This document shows, piece by piece, positions 53,320-63,814 of a stretch of 64,000 nucleotides of DNA (positions within the stretch are counted from its first letter, which is position 1; the number at the start of each line of letters is the position of its first letter). The stretch lies in the NCBI GenBank assembly GCA_051294375.1, contig CM119264.1, positions 8,257,523-8,321,522 of the forward strand, in the 5' to 3' direction. The translations under genes were made by a program, and so were the position numbers. Under the pieces are notes generated by a model, which had not been told where the DNA came from, searched no databases, and saw nothing but the letters and a program-made list of their open reading frames with translations. Source of the stretch: Paraspadella gotoi (Eukaryota; Chaetognatha).

Positions 53320-53921
53320 GAACGGCCAATGATGAACAAGCGATGGGGAAGACGAGGACACGAGCGAAGACAAGTCCGGCCAACGACCACGAGACAAGGA
53401 CAACCGGCGACAATAGCGAGACGCACATTCCCAGGACCTCCGCTCCTCAACGGCAGAAGTAAGGTTAACTCATAACTAGTTAAGTGTATTAGAGAATATT
53501 TGTATCTAATACTTTGAAAAACAAACTATCTACATGAGGCTTGGAAATCAACCACGCAAATGTGGTTTGCAATTATTTACCACGGGATGCTGATTCAGTA
53601 GACGTAGTGGTATCAGTTGTCATATTTTCGTTTTTTACTAACAATTCTTTTTTTATTTANNNNNNNNNNNNNNNNNNNNNNNNNTTTATGTCAGCGCGTT
53701 TTATTCGGATCCGTCGCCTTCGTCATCGTCATCGGCGCCGTCTCCGACATCGTCGTCTCCTTTGTAAGAATTTACTCTATTTTTTTATGTGTACAAGAGT
53801 ACAATTAAATTATTTTTTAATTGATTCTAAATACAATTATACTTTTGTTTCTCTAGAAACGGGACGGCGAAGGCGGAGGCGGCGATGAAACCGGAGGCGG
53901 GAGCGGCGGAGATGGATAATT
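53320..53921 (+). CDS. Acidic, membrane and Gly-rich protein of the virus-like cluster (right copy)
   Basis: The acidic exon ends about 53,458 (CAGAAG|GTAAGG-like). A membrane exon at about 53,541-53,764 has hydrophobic helices (VVVSVVIFSFFTNNSFF, then SVAFVIVIGAVSDIVVSF) interrupted by a 25-base gap. A final exon from about 53,858 encodes KRDGEGGGGDETGGGSGGDG and a stop. The order matches the left copy. No family is recognised; Gly/acid tails after membrane helices suggest a surface-exposed product. Confidence 0.4.
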
Positions 53922-54106
53922 CGATTAAGTAAGTTCATCGAGTTTGTTGTGTAAAGTTTACTGGGTTAAAAATAAGTATAAACGCATCATGCGAGATGAT
54001 AATGATTTTTCTCATTTCTCCTTAACCTCATTCCTCAATTATTTTTTCTTCATTCCCTACCCATACTCCTCTTTACTCTCTNNNNNNNNNNNNNNNNNNN
54101 NNNNNN

Positions 54107-54770
54107 GCGCCAAACTAAGCCAATGGATGATGGGGTCTTTTTCCATTTTTGCTTATATAGTTTTTGGTATGAGGGAAAAAAAGATTTCGAAAATTATATT
54201 TAATAGATTTAGACTAGGAAATTAGATTCGAAAGTACATAACAAAATAAAATTAAACTAGCGCGCGTAGTACCACAAAATTTATGAGGTTTAGTTTATTT
54301 CATCACTTGTTCAAGATATTCTTTTAAGCATCGTAATTTCGAGCGCTAAATAATACGAATATGCTATGCCCAATGAAGGGTCCGCAAGCTAGCCGCAAAC
54401 ATCATTTTTTGTAAACAAAAAATCGTTAAGTAAAAAATTTTCATTCAAAATTTTTTTTTTCTTTTTTACTTTTTTCAAGAGTTTCGCAAGTAGGATGGAA
54501 GCGATAAGGGATGGAAGTGGGTTCCGTAAGAGAATCAAAAAAGTTTTTGAGAGACCCCTCTTTCTTTTAAAAAAAATGCCGACCACATTGATGGGGAAAT
54601 GGCACAAATACAGCGAGCAACCATTGATCGCCTCTTCGTTTGAGGCACATCCCCAATTTGTGGCTCATGAAAATCGGAGAAAAAAAAAGAAAGAAAAAAT
54701 GGGAATAGGTTACAGGGGGGTGGGGGCGGGTCGGGGCGGGGGGATCGGCCCCTTGGGTGGAGATAGATGC
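54107..54770. repeat. Direct copy of 48,510-48,980, indel-rich, then a G-rich run
   Basis: It starts after a 25-base gap, carries GCTTATATAGT (54,151-54,161) and the broken counterpart of the 85-residue frame, and ends with a G-rich stretch at 54,715-54,745. Confidence 0.6.
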
Positions 54771-54894
54771 TGTGGAGTAAAACAAAATTTAAAGTTTAAC
54801 GAGAGTTAAAACTTGAGAAAAAACGGAGAATGGAAAAAAGCGACAAGGAAAGAGCAAAAACGTAAAGCCATAGAGAGCGAATAGAGTGTACAGC

Positions 54895-55362
54895 ATCTAT
54901 CTCCAAGCGGGAGTCGGGAGCGGCGCCGCTGTCTTCCTCCTCTTCTTCGTCCTCCTCGTCACCCTCAAAGTGGCGAAGCGGCGGCGGNNNNNNNNNNNNN
55001 NNNNNNNNNNNNNNNNNNNNNNNNNNNNNNNNNNNNNNNNNNNNNNNNNNNNNNNNNNNNNNNNNNNNNNNNNNNNNNNNNNNNNNNNNNNNNNNNNNNN
55101 NNNNNNNNNNNNNNNNNNNNNNNNNNNNNNNNNNNNNNNNNNNNNNNNNNNNNNNNNNNNNNNNNNNNNNNNNNNNNNNNNNNNNNNNNNNNNNNNNNNN
55201 NNNNNNNNNNNNNNNNNNNNNNNNNNNNNNNNNNNNNNNNNNNNNNNNNNNNNNNNNNNNNNNNNNNNNNNNNNNNNNNNNNNNNNNNNNNNNNNNNNNN
55301 NNNNNNNNNTCGAGGAGGAAGAGGGTGGGGAGGATGAGGTTTGGGCGGCGGATTGGGTTTAG
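54895..55362 (+). CDS. Hydrophobic, Arg/Gly-rich protein (right copy, 322-base gap inside)
   Basis: The frame reads QAGVGSGAAVFLLFFVLLVT followed by KVAKRRR, then the gap (54,988-55,309), then EEEEGGEDEVWAADWV and a stop. This looks like a single-pass membrane protein with a basic stop-transfer and an acidic C-terminus. The left copy fills the gap with GC-rich Arg/Gly/Ala codons. Family unknown. Confidence 0.4.
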   Translation: MYLQAGVGSGAAVFLLFFVLLVTLKVAKRRRXXXXXXXXXXXXXXXXXXXXXXXXXXXXXXXXXXXXXXXXXXXXXXXXXXXXXXXXXXXXXXXXXXXXXXXXXXXXXXXXXXXXXXXXXXXXXXXXXXXXXXXXXXXXEEEEGGEDEVWAADWV

Positions 55363-55370
55363 GGTTAGAA

Positions 55371-57033
55371 GGGGTTTTTTTATTTTATTTTACTTTTGTT
55401 TAAGGGGTAGAGGGGATAAGATTAAAATAAGAGGGGGTTTTTTTTATTTTAGTTAGTTTTTCTATTTATCCAAGATCCAGTATTTATCCAATTATTTATC
55501 CAAGAAATAAATATTTAGCAAATTTGCAGACATTAAAGATCTAATGATCGAAAAAAACAAAACAAGATTCTAGAATGATTTTTAACAAAGGGAAATAAAA
55601 TTATTATTTGATTAAAACGGATTAAATAAATTACCTGATAAATTTACCATCAATTGGAAAGCTTTGAAAAGTAAGAAAGTGAGAAGAAAGTAAGAAAAGT
55701 ATTACTTCATCAAATTAATAACATCTTGTAATTGTTGGAGTAATATTTTTTTTACTTTCTTGACCGACCAAGTAGTATTTACCACGAGGTATCATGTTAT
55801 ATCCACATTTTTCTCTCGAAATGAGTTTTTTTGAATACCACCATTACTTTTTTTTTTTTTAATAGTTAATGCCATTCCCTTTCCCTCTTACCTCTTTCCA
55901 CTTTCCTTATTCCTTATTGCTGAAGCTGAAAACAATTGCTCTCTGATCGTTTTTTCTCAATTTTAAATATACATTTACATTTAGATTAAATATTTTATAT
56001 TTATTAACTGTCCCCTAACCCTAACCCTAAATATATAATTTTTAATCTAATTGTAAATGTATATGTATATATGTATATATATTTATACAGGGTAGAGCAC
56101 AAATGTTCTTTTATTTTTGTTTATTTGCGTATTTTCGAATTAAAAAGCGTTGTTGTTGTTGAGCACATTTTCTCTAAAATTTTGTGTCTTATTAGTCTTA
56201 GTATAGCATAACAAATTTCTGATGTTCTTTTGCTTTTTCTTTTTGCGTTGTATTTTTTCTTTTTGCATTGTATTTTTTTTTTCATTGTATTTTTCTTTTT
56301 TGCATTGTATTTTTCTTTTTTGCACGGACACATTCTTCTCTTAATTTTTCATTATTCTTGCGAGATAATGTTTTACATCTCATATTATGTCTGCAAGAAT
56401 ATTGAAAAATTAAACATTTTCTTTATCTACTTGAAAATATTTACCCAGAATATTGAATATTGTTTTTACATGTCATATTTACCCAAGATTATTGCAAATT
56501 GTTTTTACATGTCATATTTACCCAAGATTATTGCAAATTGTTTTTTACATGTTATATTTACCCAAGAATTATTTTTTACATGTTATATGTTTTGCGCGCA
56601 AAAATTGTTCATCCAGCCCTTATTTTTAATTTTGTTTTAGTTTTTATTTTAATTTTAAGAATGGGCTTTTTTTTAGTTTTTTTAATAATTAAGTTTTTTA
56701 AAGTTTTTTGTTTTAAAATAAAGATTTCAAATTGTCTTTTTAAAAAGATAGATGGTGACGAGTATAGAATAAGTTCAAACAAAAGATCTTGAGAAAGAAC
56801 CTCATTAATATTTGGGAGAGAGTGAGGTAATTCATATGCATATCAATGAAACTGTCATAGAACTCTCCGTACCTTTTATGACCTGTCATAGACACATCAT
56901 ATTCTCATCTCTGACAGTTGATACAAACGTTCANNNNNNNNNNNNNNNNNNNNNNNNNNNNNNNNNNNNNNNNNNNNNNNNNNNNNNNNNNNNNNNNNNN
57001 NNNNNNNNNNNNNNNNNNNNNNNNNNNNNNNNN
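55371..57033. other. AT-rich right arm with tandem repeats and a 100-base gap
   Basis: It contains three CCCTAA units at 56,014-56,031, the Lys-codon tandem at 56,225-56,335, and a 39-bp tandem (TTTTTACATGTCATATTTAC...) with about four units at 56,463-56,590. N at 56,934-57,033. No gene. Confidence 0.6.
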
Positions 57034-57429
57034 AAAGATTTCAGGTTTCAGTTTAGATTCAAGTGGCCACATTCTTACGGAAATTCTCCTTTGCTTAATC
57101 CTCACTTTGCGAAATACTTGAAAAAAGAAAAAGAAAAAAAAAAAATTTTTGATTGAAATTTGTATAACGATTTTTTGGTTTACAAAATGATTTTCGGCGG
57201 TACTTGCGCACCTCATTGCATCATATTCGCATTATTTAGCGCTCGAAATATGATCTTAAAGATATCTTAGAAAAAGTGTACTGAATAAACGAACCTCATA
57301 ATTTGTGGTACTACTGTACGCCCGCTAGGGTTTATTATCTGGTTCAGTACTCTCTCACCAAACCTCCAATCCCTACTCCCCTCTCCTACATAACATCTCC
57401 GGACACTCTTTTTTTTTCCCTAATCAGAA

Positions 57430-57440
57430 ACTATATAAGC
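57430..57440 (+). promoter_or_regulatory. TATA box of the CxC-family unit B3
   Basis: ACTATATAAGC lies only 3 bases before the ATG at 57,444. The same 11-mer precedes A2 (48,563-48,573) and the broken copy at 54,151-54,161, and lies upstream of the PC4-like gene (58,738-58,748). Confidence 0.55.
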
Positions 57441-57443
57441 AAA

Positions 57444-58270
57444 ATGGAAAAAGACCACGATCCATTTTGCTTATGTAAAATTTGTATTTTCTTCAAACAG
57501 AAAATATGTTGAAGAAAAACCGACCTCTTCGCTCCCGCCAGCACTCGAGAGCAAAAGCTGGCGGCCGCCGAGGTCAATCTTCACGCCACTCCCTACGCCG
57601 AGGTCAATCCTCAACCCAAACCCTACGCCGAGGTCAATCCTCACGCCAAAGCCTACGCCGAGATCAATCTTCACACCAAACCCTACCCCACTCCCCACGT
57701 CACCCTCAATCGGCCCAAGATTTTTTACGCCGCCGCGACAACCGATCGCACCAACTTGGTGCCGGTCGCAAGCGGCGGCGGACGCGAAGACAAAGGGGGC
57801 TGGAGCCCCTTTTGTCACCCCAAGGTCCACAGATCCAACCGGTAACCCGGTTGGATCTCTATCGAAAAACACTGACGCAGTAACGTCTTCGTTACTGCGT
57901 CTTAGACTCGCAAGTGCGAGACAGGAGCAAAATTATCTCCGAACTCAAAACTCAAACTTAAAAAGGAAATAAACGAAAAAGAGGAAAAACTAAGATTTTT
58001 CAAAGACCATGAGAAATCTCTCCAGGAGGATTTAGACTTCCTCCACCGCAAATCAAAGATTATCGAGATTGCGGTGGAGGATCGGGACACCTTCCTGGAA
58101 AAGGATGAAATGTTAAAAACTTTTAAATTTAGCGACGGAGACAGAGTCTTCGTCGTTAAAAAAAGGTGGCAAAATTGCATTTGCCACCTTCCTCACTGGG
58201 CTCAGTGATTTCGACCTCCCGATCCCAGTGAGCCCCCCCCCCGTCCCTTCCACCCCCCCTCCCCCCTGTA
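57444..58270 (+). pseudogene. CxC-motif/coiled-coil family unit, copy B3
   Basis: MEKDHDPFCLCKICIFFKQK opens, then a stop. In a shifted frame comes a four-fold TPRSIxTPxP repeat, a Gly/Ala region, LLRLRLASARQEQ, a Lys/Arg/Glu coiled-coil-like part (through the LQEELDFLH region), an acidic end and a Pro tail. A hidden short intron or an indel after the CxC segment could explain the shared break. This copy is the least noisy of the five. Confidence 0.5.
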
Positions 58271-58737
58271 CATATATTCGTAGTTTAATTTTTATTCGCA
58301 TCATTTTTCCTCGTTATTCTATTTCCCTTTTTTGATCCCCACTTATCCCCGACCCGATTCCCCAATTTTCTCACCCTCGTTCCCCACCTATCCCCGCATG
58401 CATTATCTCTTACCTATCGCTCGCTTAACGCTTTTTGCTCTTTTCTTGTCTATCCTTTTTGATTCTCCGTTTTTTCATTTTTCAAAATTTTTATCTCCAA
58501 CTTTGATCCCCGTTTATCCCCGACCAAGTTCTCCGATTCTCTCATCCTGGTTTCCTACCAATCCCCAATTGTATTCTCTCTTTACCGTTTATCGCTTTGT
58601 TTTTTTTCCTCGATTATTCCCCTTCCTTCTCGATTCTCCGCTATTCCGATTTTCCCCCCCCCACTACGGTTTTTAAAAAAAAAAATTTTTTTTCCACTAA
58701 AGTTTTAAAAAATGTTGTTTTTTTTTCCCCTTCGAAA

Positions 58738-58748
58738 ACTATATAAGC
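58738..58748 (+). promoter_or_regulatory. TATA box of the PC4-like gene
   Basis: ACTATATAAGC lies about 93 bases upstream of the ATG at 58,841, a normal spacing for a leader of about 60-70 nt. Confidence 0.6.
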
Positions 58749-58840
58749 GTCTAATCTTTTGTAAATATTTCATTATCTCAGATTCGAAAAAGACAAATCG
58801 ATAATCTGAAGAGAGACACGACCAACAAAAAAAAAACACG

Positions 58841-59452
58841 ATGTTCAGCGATGGGACATTTCATTTGTCCGAAAAATGTCGCATAAATTTAATAAACTCG
58901 TTATATTCTTACTTCGTGATTGTTGCCAAGGGAGGTGCGTCGTGCGCCTGTTCTCGAATCTCTCTGTCGTTGGGGGAGTGGCGTAGTCTCGCGTCGGCGT
59001 TGGACAACCTGGAGGCGGAATTGGAATCGTTAGAGAATCGATTAAAGAAACCAGAACTCGGGCTGGAACCGAAAATTCGTTTTCTCTCTCATCAAATCTC
59101 CATCGCTGTTCACGTGAATAACGTTCGCGGCAAACTGTCGCCGGTCGTTTCTCTCTGCTTTCTCGATCAAGAAGGAGCCAAGGGCGCCTGCAGAACGCAA
59201 GATTCTGGCGTTTCTCTGACTCCGAGCGAATTTCGTGCCTTGAAATTCCTCTCTAGTTCGATCACTCGTCACATTTCGGAAAACGCGATTCGAACCTTCG
59301 TGGTGCGATCGGAAAACCGCAAGAACGTGGTCTCGGACATTTTGCAGATTCTCGAGTCGTTCGTCGAAGGCAAGTCGTCCTTCGGCTTGCGACTGAATCT
59401 GGCTCTCATTAATCAGCTCGAAGAGAATGATCCCAAAGTAGATGCAGATTGA
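58841..59452 (+). CDS. Putative DNA-binding protein with two PC4-like domains
   Basis: Intact 203-residue frame starting MFSDGTFHLSEKC. Two segments resemble the PC4/p15 single-strand-DNA-binding fold: ISLSLGEWRSLASALDNLEA (residues about 40-60), and a beta-strand run followed by DSGVSLTPSEFRALKFL (about 125-142), compare the family's KGISLT.EQW..L. It is followed by an amphipathic, acidic C-terminus. A TATA box is upstream and the polymerase gene starts downstream on the same strand, so a replication or transcription role in the virus-like element is plausible. The assignment rests on motif pattern only. Confidence 0.5.
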   Translation: MFSDGTFHLSEKCRINLINSLYSYFVIVAKGGASCACSRISLSLGEWRSLASALDNLEAELESLENRLKKPELGLEPKIRFLSHQISIAVHVNNVRGKLSPVVSLCFLDQEGAKGACRTQDSGVSLTPSEFRALKFLSSSITRHISENAIRTFVVRSENRKNVVSDILQILESFVEGKSSFGLRLNLALINQLEENDPKVDAD

Positions 59453-59767
59453 CTTTCGTCTGTATGAATACGGAATATAACTGAGAATATTGCATAATTT
59501 CACAAGAAAAGATCCTGATGCCATCGCTGAAATCAGAATCTCATACGAAAGACATTTTCGCCTATCATCGCTATTATGCAAATGGGTTTTTTTGCATACG
59601 ACCAACATCTTCGTCTATCCATAGGATTTTTTTTTTGCATATGACACGGATCACTGCTTTTTTCAGCNNNNNNNNNNNNNNNNNNNNNNNNNNNNNNNNN
59701 NNNNNNNNNNNNNNNNNNNNNNNNNNNNNNNNNNNNNNNNNNNNNNNNNNNNNNNNNNNNNNNNNNN

Positions 59768-62700
59768 AAGATGAAAATGATGAAATAACCATAATAGGGT
59801 TTTTTTTTGATCAAATATCGAGGGTTCTTCACGAATCTTCCAACATATCGGAAATTTTGGACGAATGTTTCGGTAGATTGATAATTGAAATCGAGGACAA
59901 GACGACCACCGGTTCGAATCTCGTTTTTTTAGAAATAGAAAAGACAGATTTGACCATTTTAAAGATTAGTTCGGCCTTTAACGTGGGTTGTTATCAAAGT
60001 TCGGAACCGGAACTGAGATCAAAACGCGCCACCATCAATTTACCCTCGACAAAGACCCAAGATGATTGCGTCAAAATGTCAATTTTGGCTTGTTTATTTC
60101 ACACCGTAGTGATAAACCCGAGCAGGCGGTCTTGCTACGAACGATATATCGAGAAAATAAATATGGGAACCTTGAAAAATCCGTTGACGATAAATGATAT
60201 TTCGACTTTGGAAACCCTAAACCCAGATTTGAGCATTAACATTTACCAATATACTAGGAAAAAAACAAAAATGAAAAAAAATGGTCCCGCCTCATTTTTT
60301 TTCCATTTAGAATTTCGGGGAAAAATAATTTACAGGGAATAAAAATATGCAATTTGCTCTTGTTACCCAAAAAAGAAATGGAGGAAAGGCGACATTGCGT
60401 TAGCGTGATCAATTTAAGTAGACTCGTGACGTCACAATACTCTCGTCACAAAGGATCTGCTTTCGTTTGTTTAAATTGTCTTTGTTGTTGTCGATCTCAG
60501 TTTGTTTTGGAGAGACATAGGAGACTTTGCGATGAGAAGAATATCAAACAAAATATTTGTTTTCCTCTCAAAGGAACTAAATTAAAGTTTGAAAAATACT
60601 ATGCCAAATTTTACCAGGATGCGGTTATTTATGCAGATTTTGAAACTCAGACGGAAAGGAGAAATTTCGTCGAACCTCTTCCAGATCCGGAATTAACCTT
60701 TGTTCCGGAAAAAATAAAAACAAAATATCCTTGGTGTCGCTTAAAGAGCCATTTGAATCATTTAGAAAAAAATAAAGGATGTAAAAGTTGCTCATTCGCT
60801 AAGCCATGCGTTAAAATATCTAAAAATAGTGAAATATTGGCCGAATTAAAACCCATAGCCTTTTGTTACATAGTTTCTACCACTTTCGATCATCCCGATT
60901 ACGATATTCCTAAATATTACGTGGGATTAGATGCGGGAATAAAATTCGTAGAAATGATTCGCGAAGAGATGATTAGATTAAACGAGATTCTCAATAAAAA
61001 CGAAAATATGATCATGACGGAGCAGCAAGAATTTGAGTTTCAAAACTCTACTCATTGTCACGTTTGCGGAAAACCGTTTTTAAAAGGAAATGACAAGTCG
61101 GAAATGATTAAAACTAGGGATCATAATCATATTACCGGGTTGTATAGGGGTAGTGCTCATCAAGCTTGCAACCTGGCTTACGTGAACCCGAATCGCATCT
61201 CTTTGTTATTTCACAATACCCAAAAGTTCGATGGTCATTTATTGCTAACTTCTATAGCCGAAAAAAATGCCAATTATGCCGTAAAGACCATAGCTAATTG
61301 CATTCCTAAAAGCACTCAAGAGTTTATTACTTTCGAAATCATTTTCAATTGTGATTTTTGTAAAGATAAGAAAGCGAAGGGAAAAGATCCCGAATCGAGC
61401 GACGAGAGTTCGAGCGACGATGACGACGACGATAGCGATGATAGCGACGATGAGAAAGACGAAGGCGGTGAGCTGGAAAGGAAAACTTGATCGCGGAAAG
61501 AGAAAATATGAATAAATTGAATTGTACTTGTTACAAAATATGTAAAATTAAACTACAGGACAGTTATCGATTTCTCATCGGAGTTTACACAATCTTTTAA
61601 TGGCTAGTAAAAAGATTGTTACAGTTTAATTGTAAAGATTGTCTCTACGACGATGAACGAAGAGAGGCACTTTTGCGAAAGGTGTCGAGAAAAAAAAATC
61701 CTAAAGAGGTGTTCGAACCAGTTTTCAATTTTTTGAGAGAAAATTACGATGAGAAATATTTCGATTTAATTATCGACGGAAAGATGTCATTTCCCTATTC
61801 CTACATTACGATGAAAGATTGAGAGAACCGGACCTTCCTTGCAAATTAGCATTTTACGACGAATTGAATAAAAAAGGCATAACCGAAGAGGATTACGAAC
61901 ATACTAAAAAGATTTATCTACTTTAAAACTCAATGCTTGGGTCAGCTATTGGCCGTATATTGCATCATGGATGTTCTCATATTAATGTCGCTTATGGATG
62001 CGTTCAGACAACTTTGTCACGGATATTACGAAATAGATCCTTTGTACTATCTGACATTACCATCCATGAGGTAAAATACACGAATATTTTTACTGGATCG
62101 TACTTACTTAACTTATCATACTTTACTACTTTTTAGCTTCGCCGTCATGTTAAAGTTTTCGGGAGTAGAAATATCTCTGTTGAGCGAACAAGAATCGCAC
62201 ATTTATTACGCCTTTACGAAATGTATCAGAGGTGGTTTTTCGGGTTGTAATTACCGTAGTGGAAACCGCGATCAATAACGAATGCGGAGGAATTGACGAA
62301 GAATAGTCAAAAATGTTCGTTCAATTTATATTACGATTTTACAAACTTGTAAGTAATGATCCGAGCTCAAAACCGTAATAATAATAATAATAAAATAAAA
62401 AATATAAATACAGATACGGTTATTGTCAAACCGAATATTTTCCCACGGGCGACTTCTATTCCTTTTCCGAACCGGAGTGCCAAAACTTGTTGACCGAGAT
62501 TTTGGAAAAGCGAATTTATGACACGTGGACAGGTTTCGAAAAAAAAGGGTAAGCGTTCTTCGATGAAATATTGTTTTTAAGTTTTTAACCTTTTCTCTCG
62601 ATTTTCTTTCTTTCGTTTGTGTTTTATTTTTTTCTTCTTACAGATTTATATTAGAAATTAAATATACTATTCCGGAGAAAGTAAAGATATTTTATAGCGA

Positions 62701-62887
62701 TTATCCTTTATTAACTACTAAGAGAAAAGTTTTAAAGTCGGAACTGAGTTTTTTACAATTAGAACTGATTGAAAAATATAAACAAAATATCGACGCATCT
62801 CCCAGACTGATTGCCGATTTATCGGACGGAGATCATTACTTTATACATTATATGAATCTTAAATTAGTTTTAAGCTTAGGATACGAA
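59768..62887 (+). CDS. Protein-primed family B DNA polymerase, Polinton/Maverick type, partial
   Basis: Replicative polymerase of a self-synthesising element. The N-terminal part shows the family pattern: DDCVKMSILACLFH, then LSINIYQY. A zinc-finger-like segment with SVINLSRLVTSQYSRHKG and Cys pairs leads to VIYADFETQ (exonuclease Exo I, DxE). An endonuclease-VII-like CHVCGKPF...RDHNHITGLYRGSAH follows, then LLFHNTQKFDGHL (Exo II region), IIDGKMSFPYSYITM, and DVLILMSLMDAFRQLC (Exo III region), ending in NLYGYCQTEYFPTG and HYMNLKLVLSLGY. Introns: 62,071-62,136, 62,349-62,413, 62,549-62,643. Frame breaks occur near 60,300-60,345, 61,490-61,620, 61,822-61,930 and 62,265-62,300. An acidic Ser/Asp run interrupts it at about 61,393-61,460. 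The catalytic YxDTDS end is beyond the gap at 62,888. As assembled it is not a complete enzyme. Confidence 0.88.
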
Positions 62888-62897
62888 NNNNNNNNNN

Positions 62898-63417
62898 ACA
62901 CTAATATTATTAATGAAGGGTTATTCAAAGAATTTTTATAGTTTAATTCTAATCTCGAACTACAGGTCTGTCGNNNNNNNNNNNNNNNNNNNNNNNNNNN
63001 NNNNNNNNNNNNNNNNNNNNNNNNNNNNNNNNNNNNNNNNNNNNNNNNNNNNNNNNNNNNNNNNNNNNNNNNNNNNNNNNNNNNNNNNNNNNNNNNNNNN
63101 NNNNNNNNNNNNNNNNNNNNNNNNNNNNNNNNNNNNNNNNNNNNNNNNNNNNNNNNNNNNNNNNNNNNNNAAAGTATAATAAGCTTCTTGATAATTTCCA
63201 TTTGTAAAATTTAAGTTTTGAATGCCGATTCCAAATCGAAATGGTTAAATTCAAACAGAGATCTGGCGATGTCTCCGAGAAACTGACTTTGTTTTACTTG
63301 CGCGATTATTACCGTCTCTGGACGATAGTTTTGATAAAATAAATTTTCTATATAGGCGCTCTTTTGACCGCTGGGTATTACGTGGGGTCGAACCATAGAA
63401 AACCGGGTAGGCATCAT
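62898..63417 (-). CDS. Major-capsid-like protein, second partial copy
   Basis: It matches 49,165-49,665 with indels and a 197-base gap (62,974-63,170). The frame retains MMPTRFSMVRP near its start and the terminal RLELN...NPSLIILV before the 10-base gap that joins it to the polymerase. It lies convergent to the polymerase. Confidence 0.5.
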
Positions 63418-63814
63418 TATTCCTCCCTTTTCGGTTATTTTTTCTCAATGTTGAGCTTTAAAGATGGTAACATAATAATTTTTAATTGAGGCAATGCAAA
63501 GACTTACTGCTGCATGCAAAATATTATTAATTAAATTTTTTTTAAATTTGGAATTATGAAAAAAAATACCTGTTCCTTCAAATGGTGTCAGCTAATTCAT
63601 TAATAAGATGACAATATAATTTCAATTCGTGAGAATTTTTGATTTGCTCTGACTTCTAAGGTTAGGATATGAATTCCTACTAAATTTAGTTGATCCCGTC
63701 CGAGTTCGCATCCCTCGCACGCGTAGTGCACATAGGGTGCTGTTGATATGATATAGTCATATAGCTACTGATTTGAGGTCCCCAAATGAAGTATCCGTGT
63801 ATTCTGGGTTGTTG
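63418..63814. other. AT-rich DNA upstream of the capsid-like frame
   Basis: Counterpart of 49,680-50,060, including the intron-like segment on the minus strand. A GATAGGGTGCT-type motif (63,732) is shared with 49,990. No further gene. Confidence 0.4.

Larger units (their letters stand above)
42720..56900. repeat. 14-kb inverted repeat with a central spacer of about 1.9 kb
   Basis: Arms 42,720-48,560 and 50,460-56,900 run in opposite orientation through the same series: AT-rich end, Lys-codon tandem, hydrophobic Arg/Gly frame, acidic-membrane-Gly gene, polymerase fragment, two CxC/coiled-coil units. They differ mainly by small indels. The spacer holds the capsid-like frame and the small membrane protein. 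It may be genuine nested elements, or a read-derived palindrome created in gap filling. Confidence 0.75.

Noticed and set aside
56014-56032. Telomere-like (CCCTAA)3
   Set aside because: Only three units, interior position, mirrored in the other arm at about 43,544; a chance or element-derived motif rather than a telomere remnant.
57471-57872. Gly/Val/Asp repeat frame on the minus strand
   Set aside because: Complement of the TPRSI-type repeats of the CxC unit; the plus-strand reading is shared by other copies.
59042-59608. 188-residue frame antisense to the PC4-like gene
   Set aside because: Overlaps an intact plus-strand gene with promoter context; composition is that of a complementary shadow.
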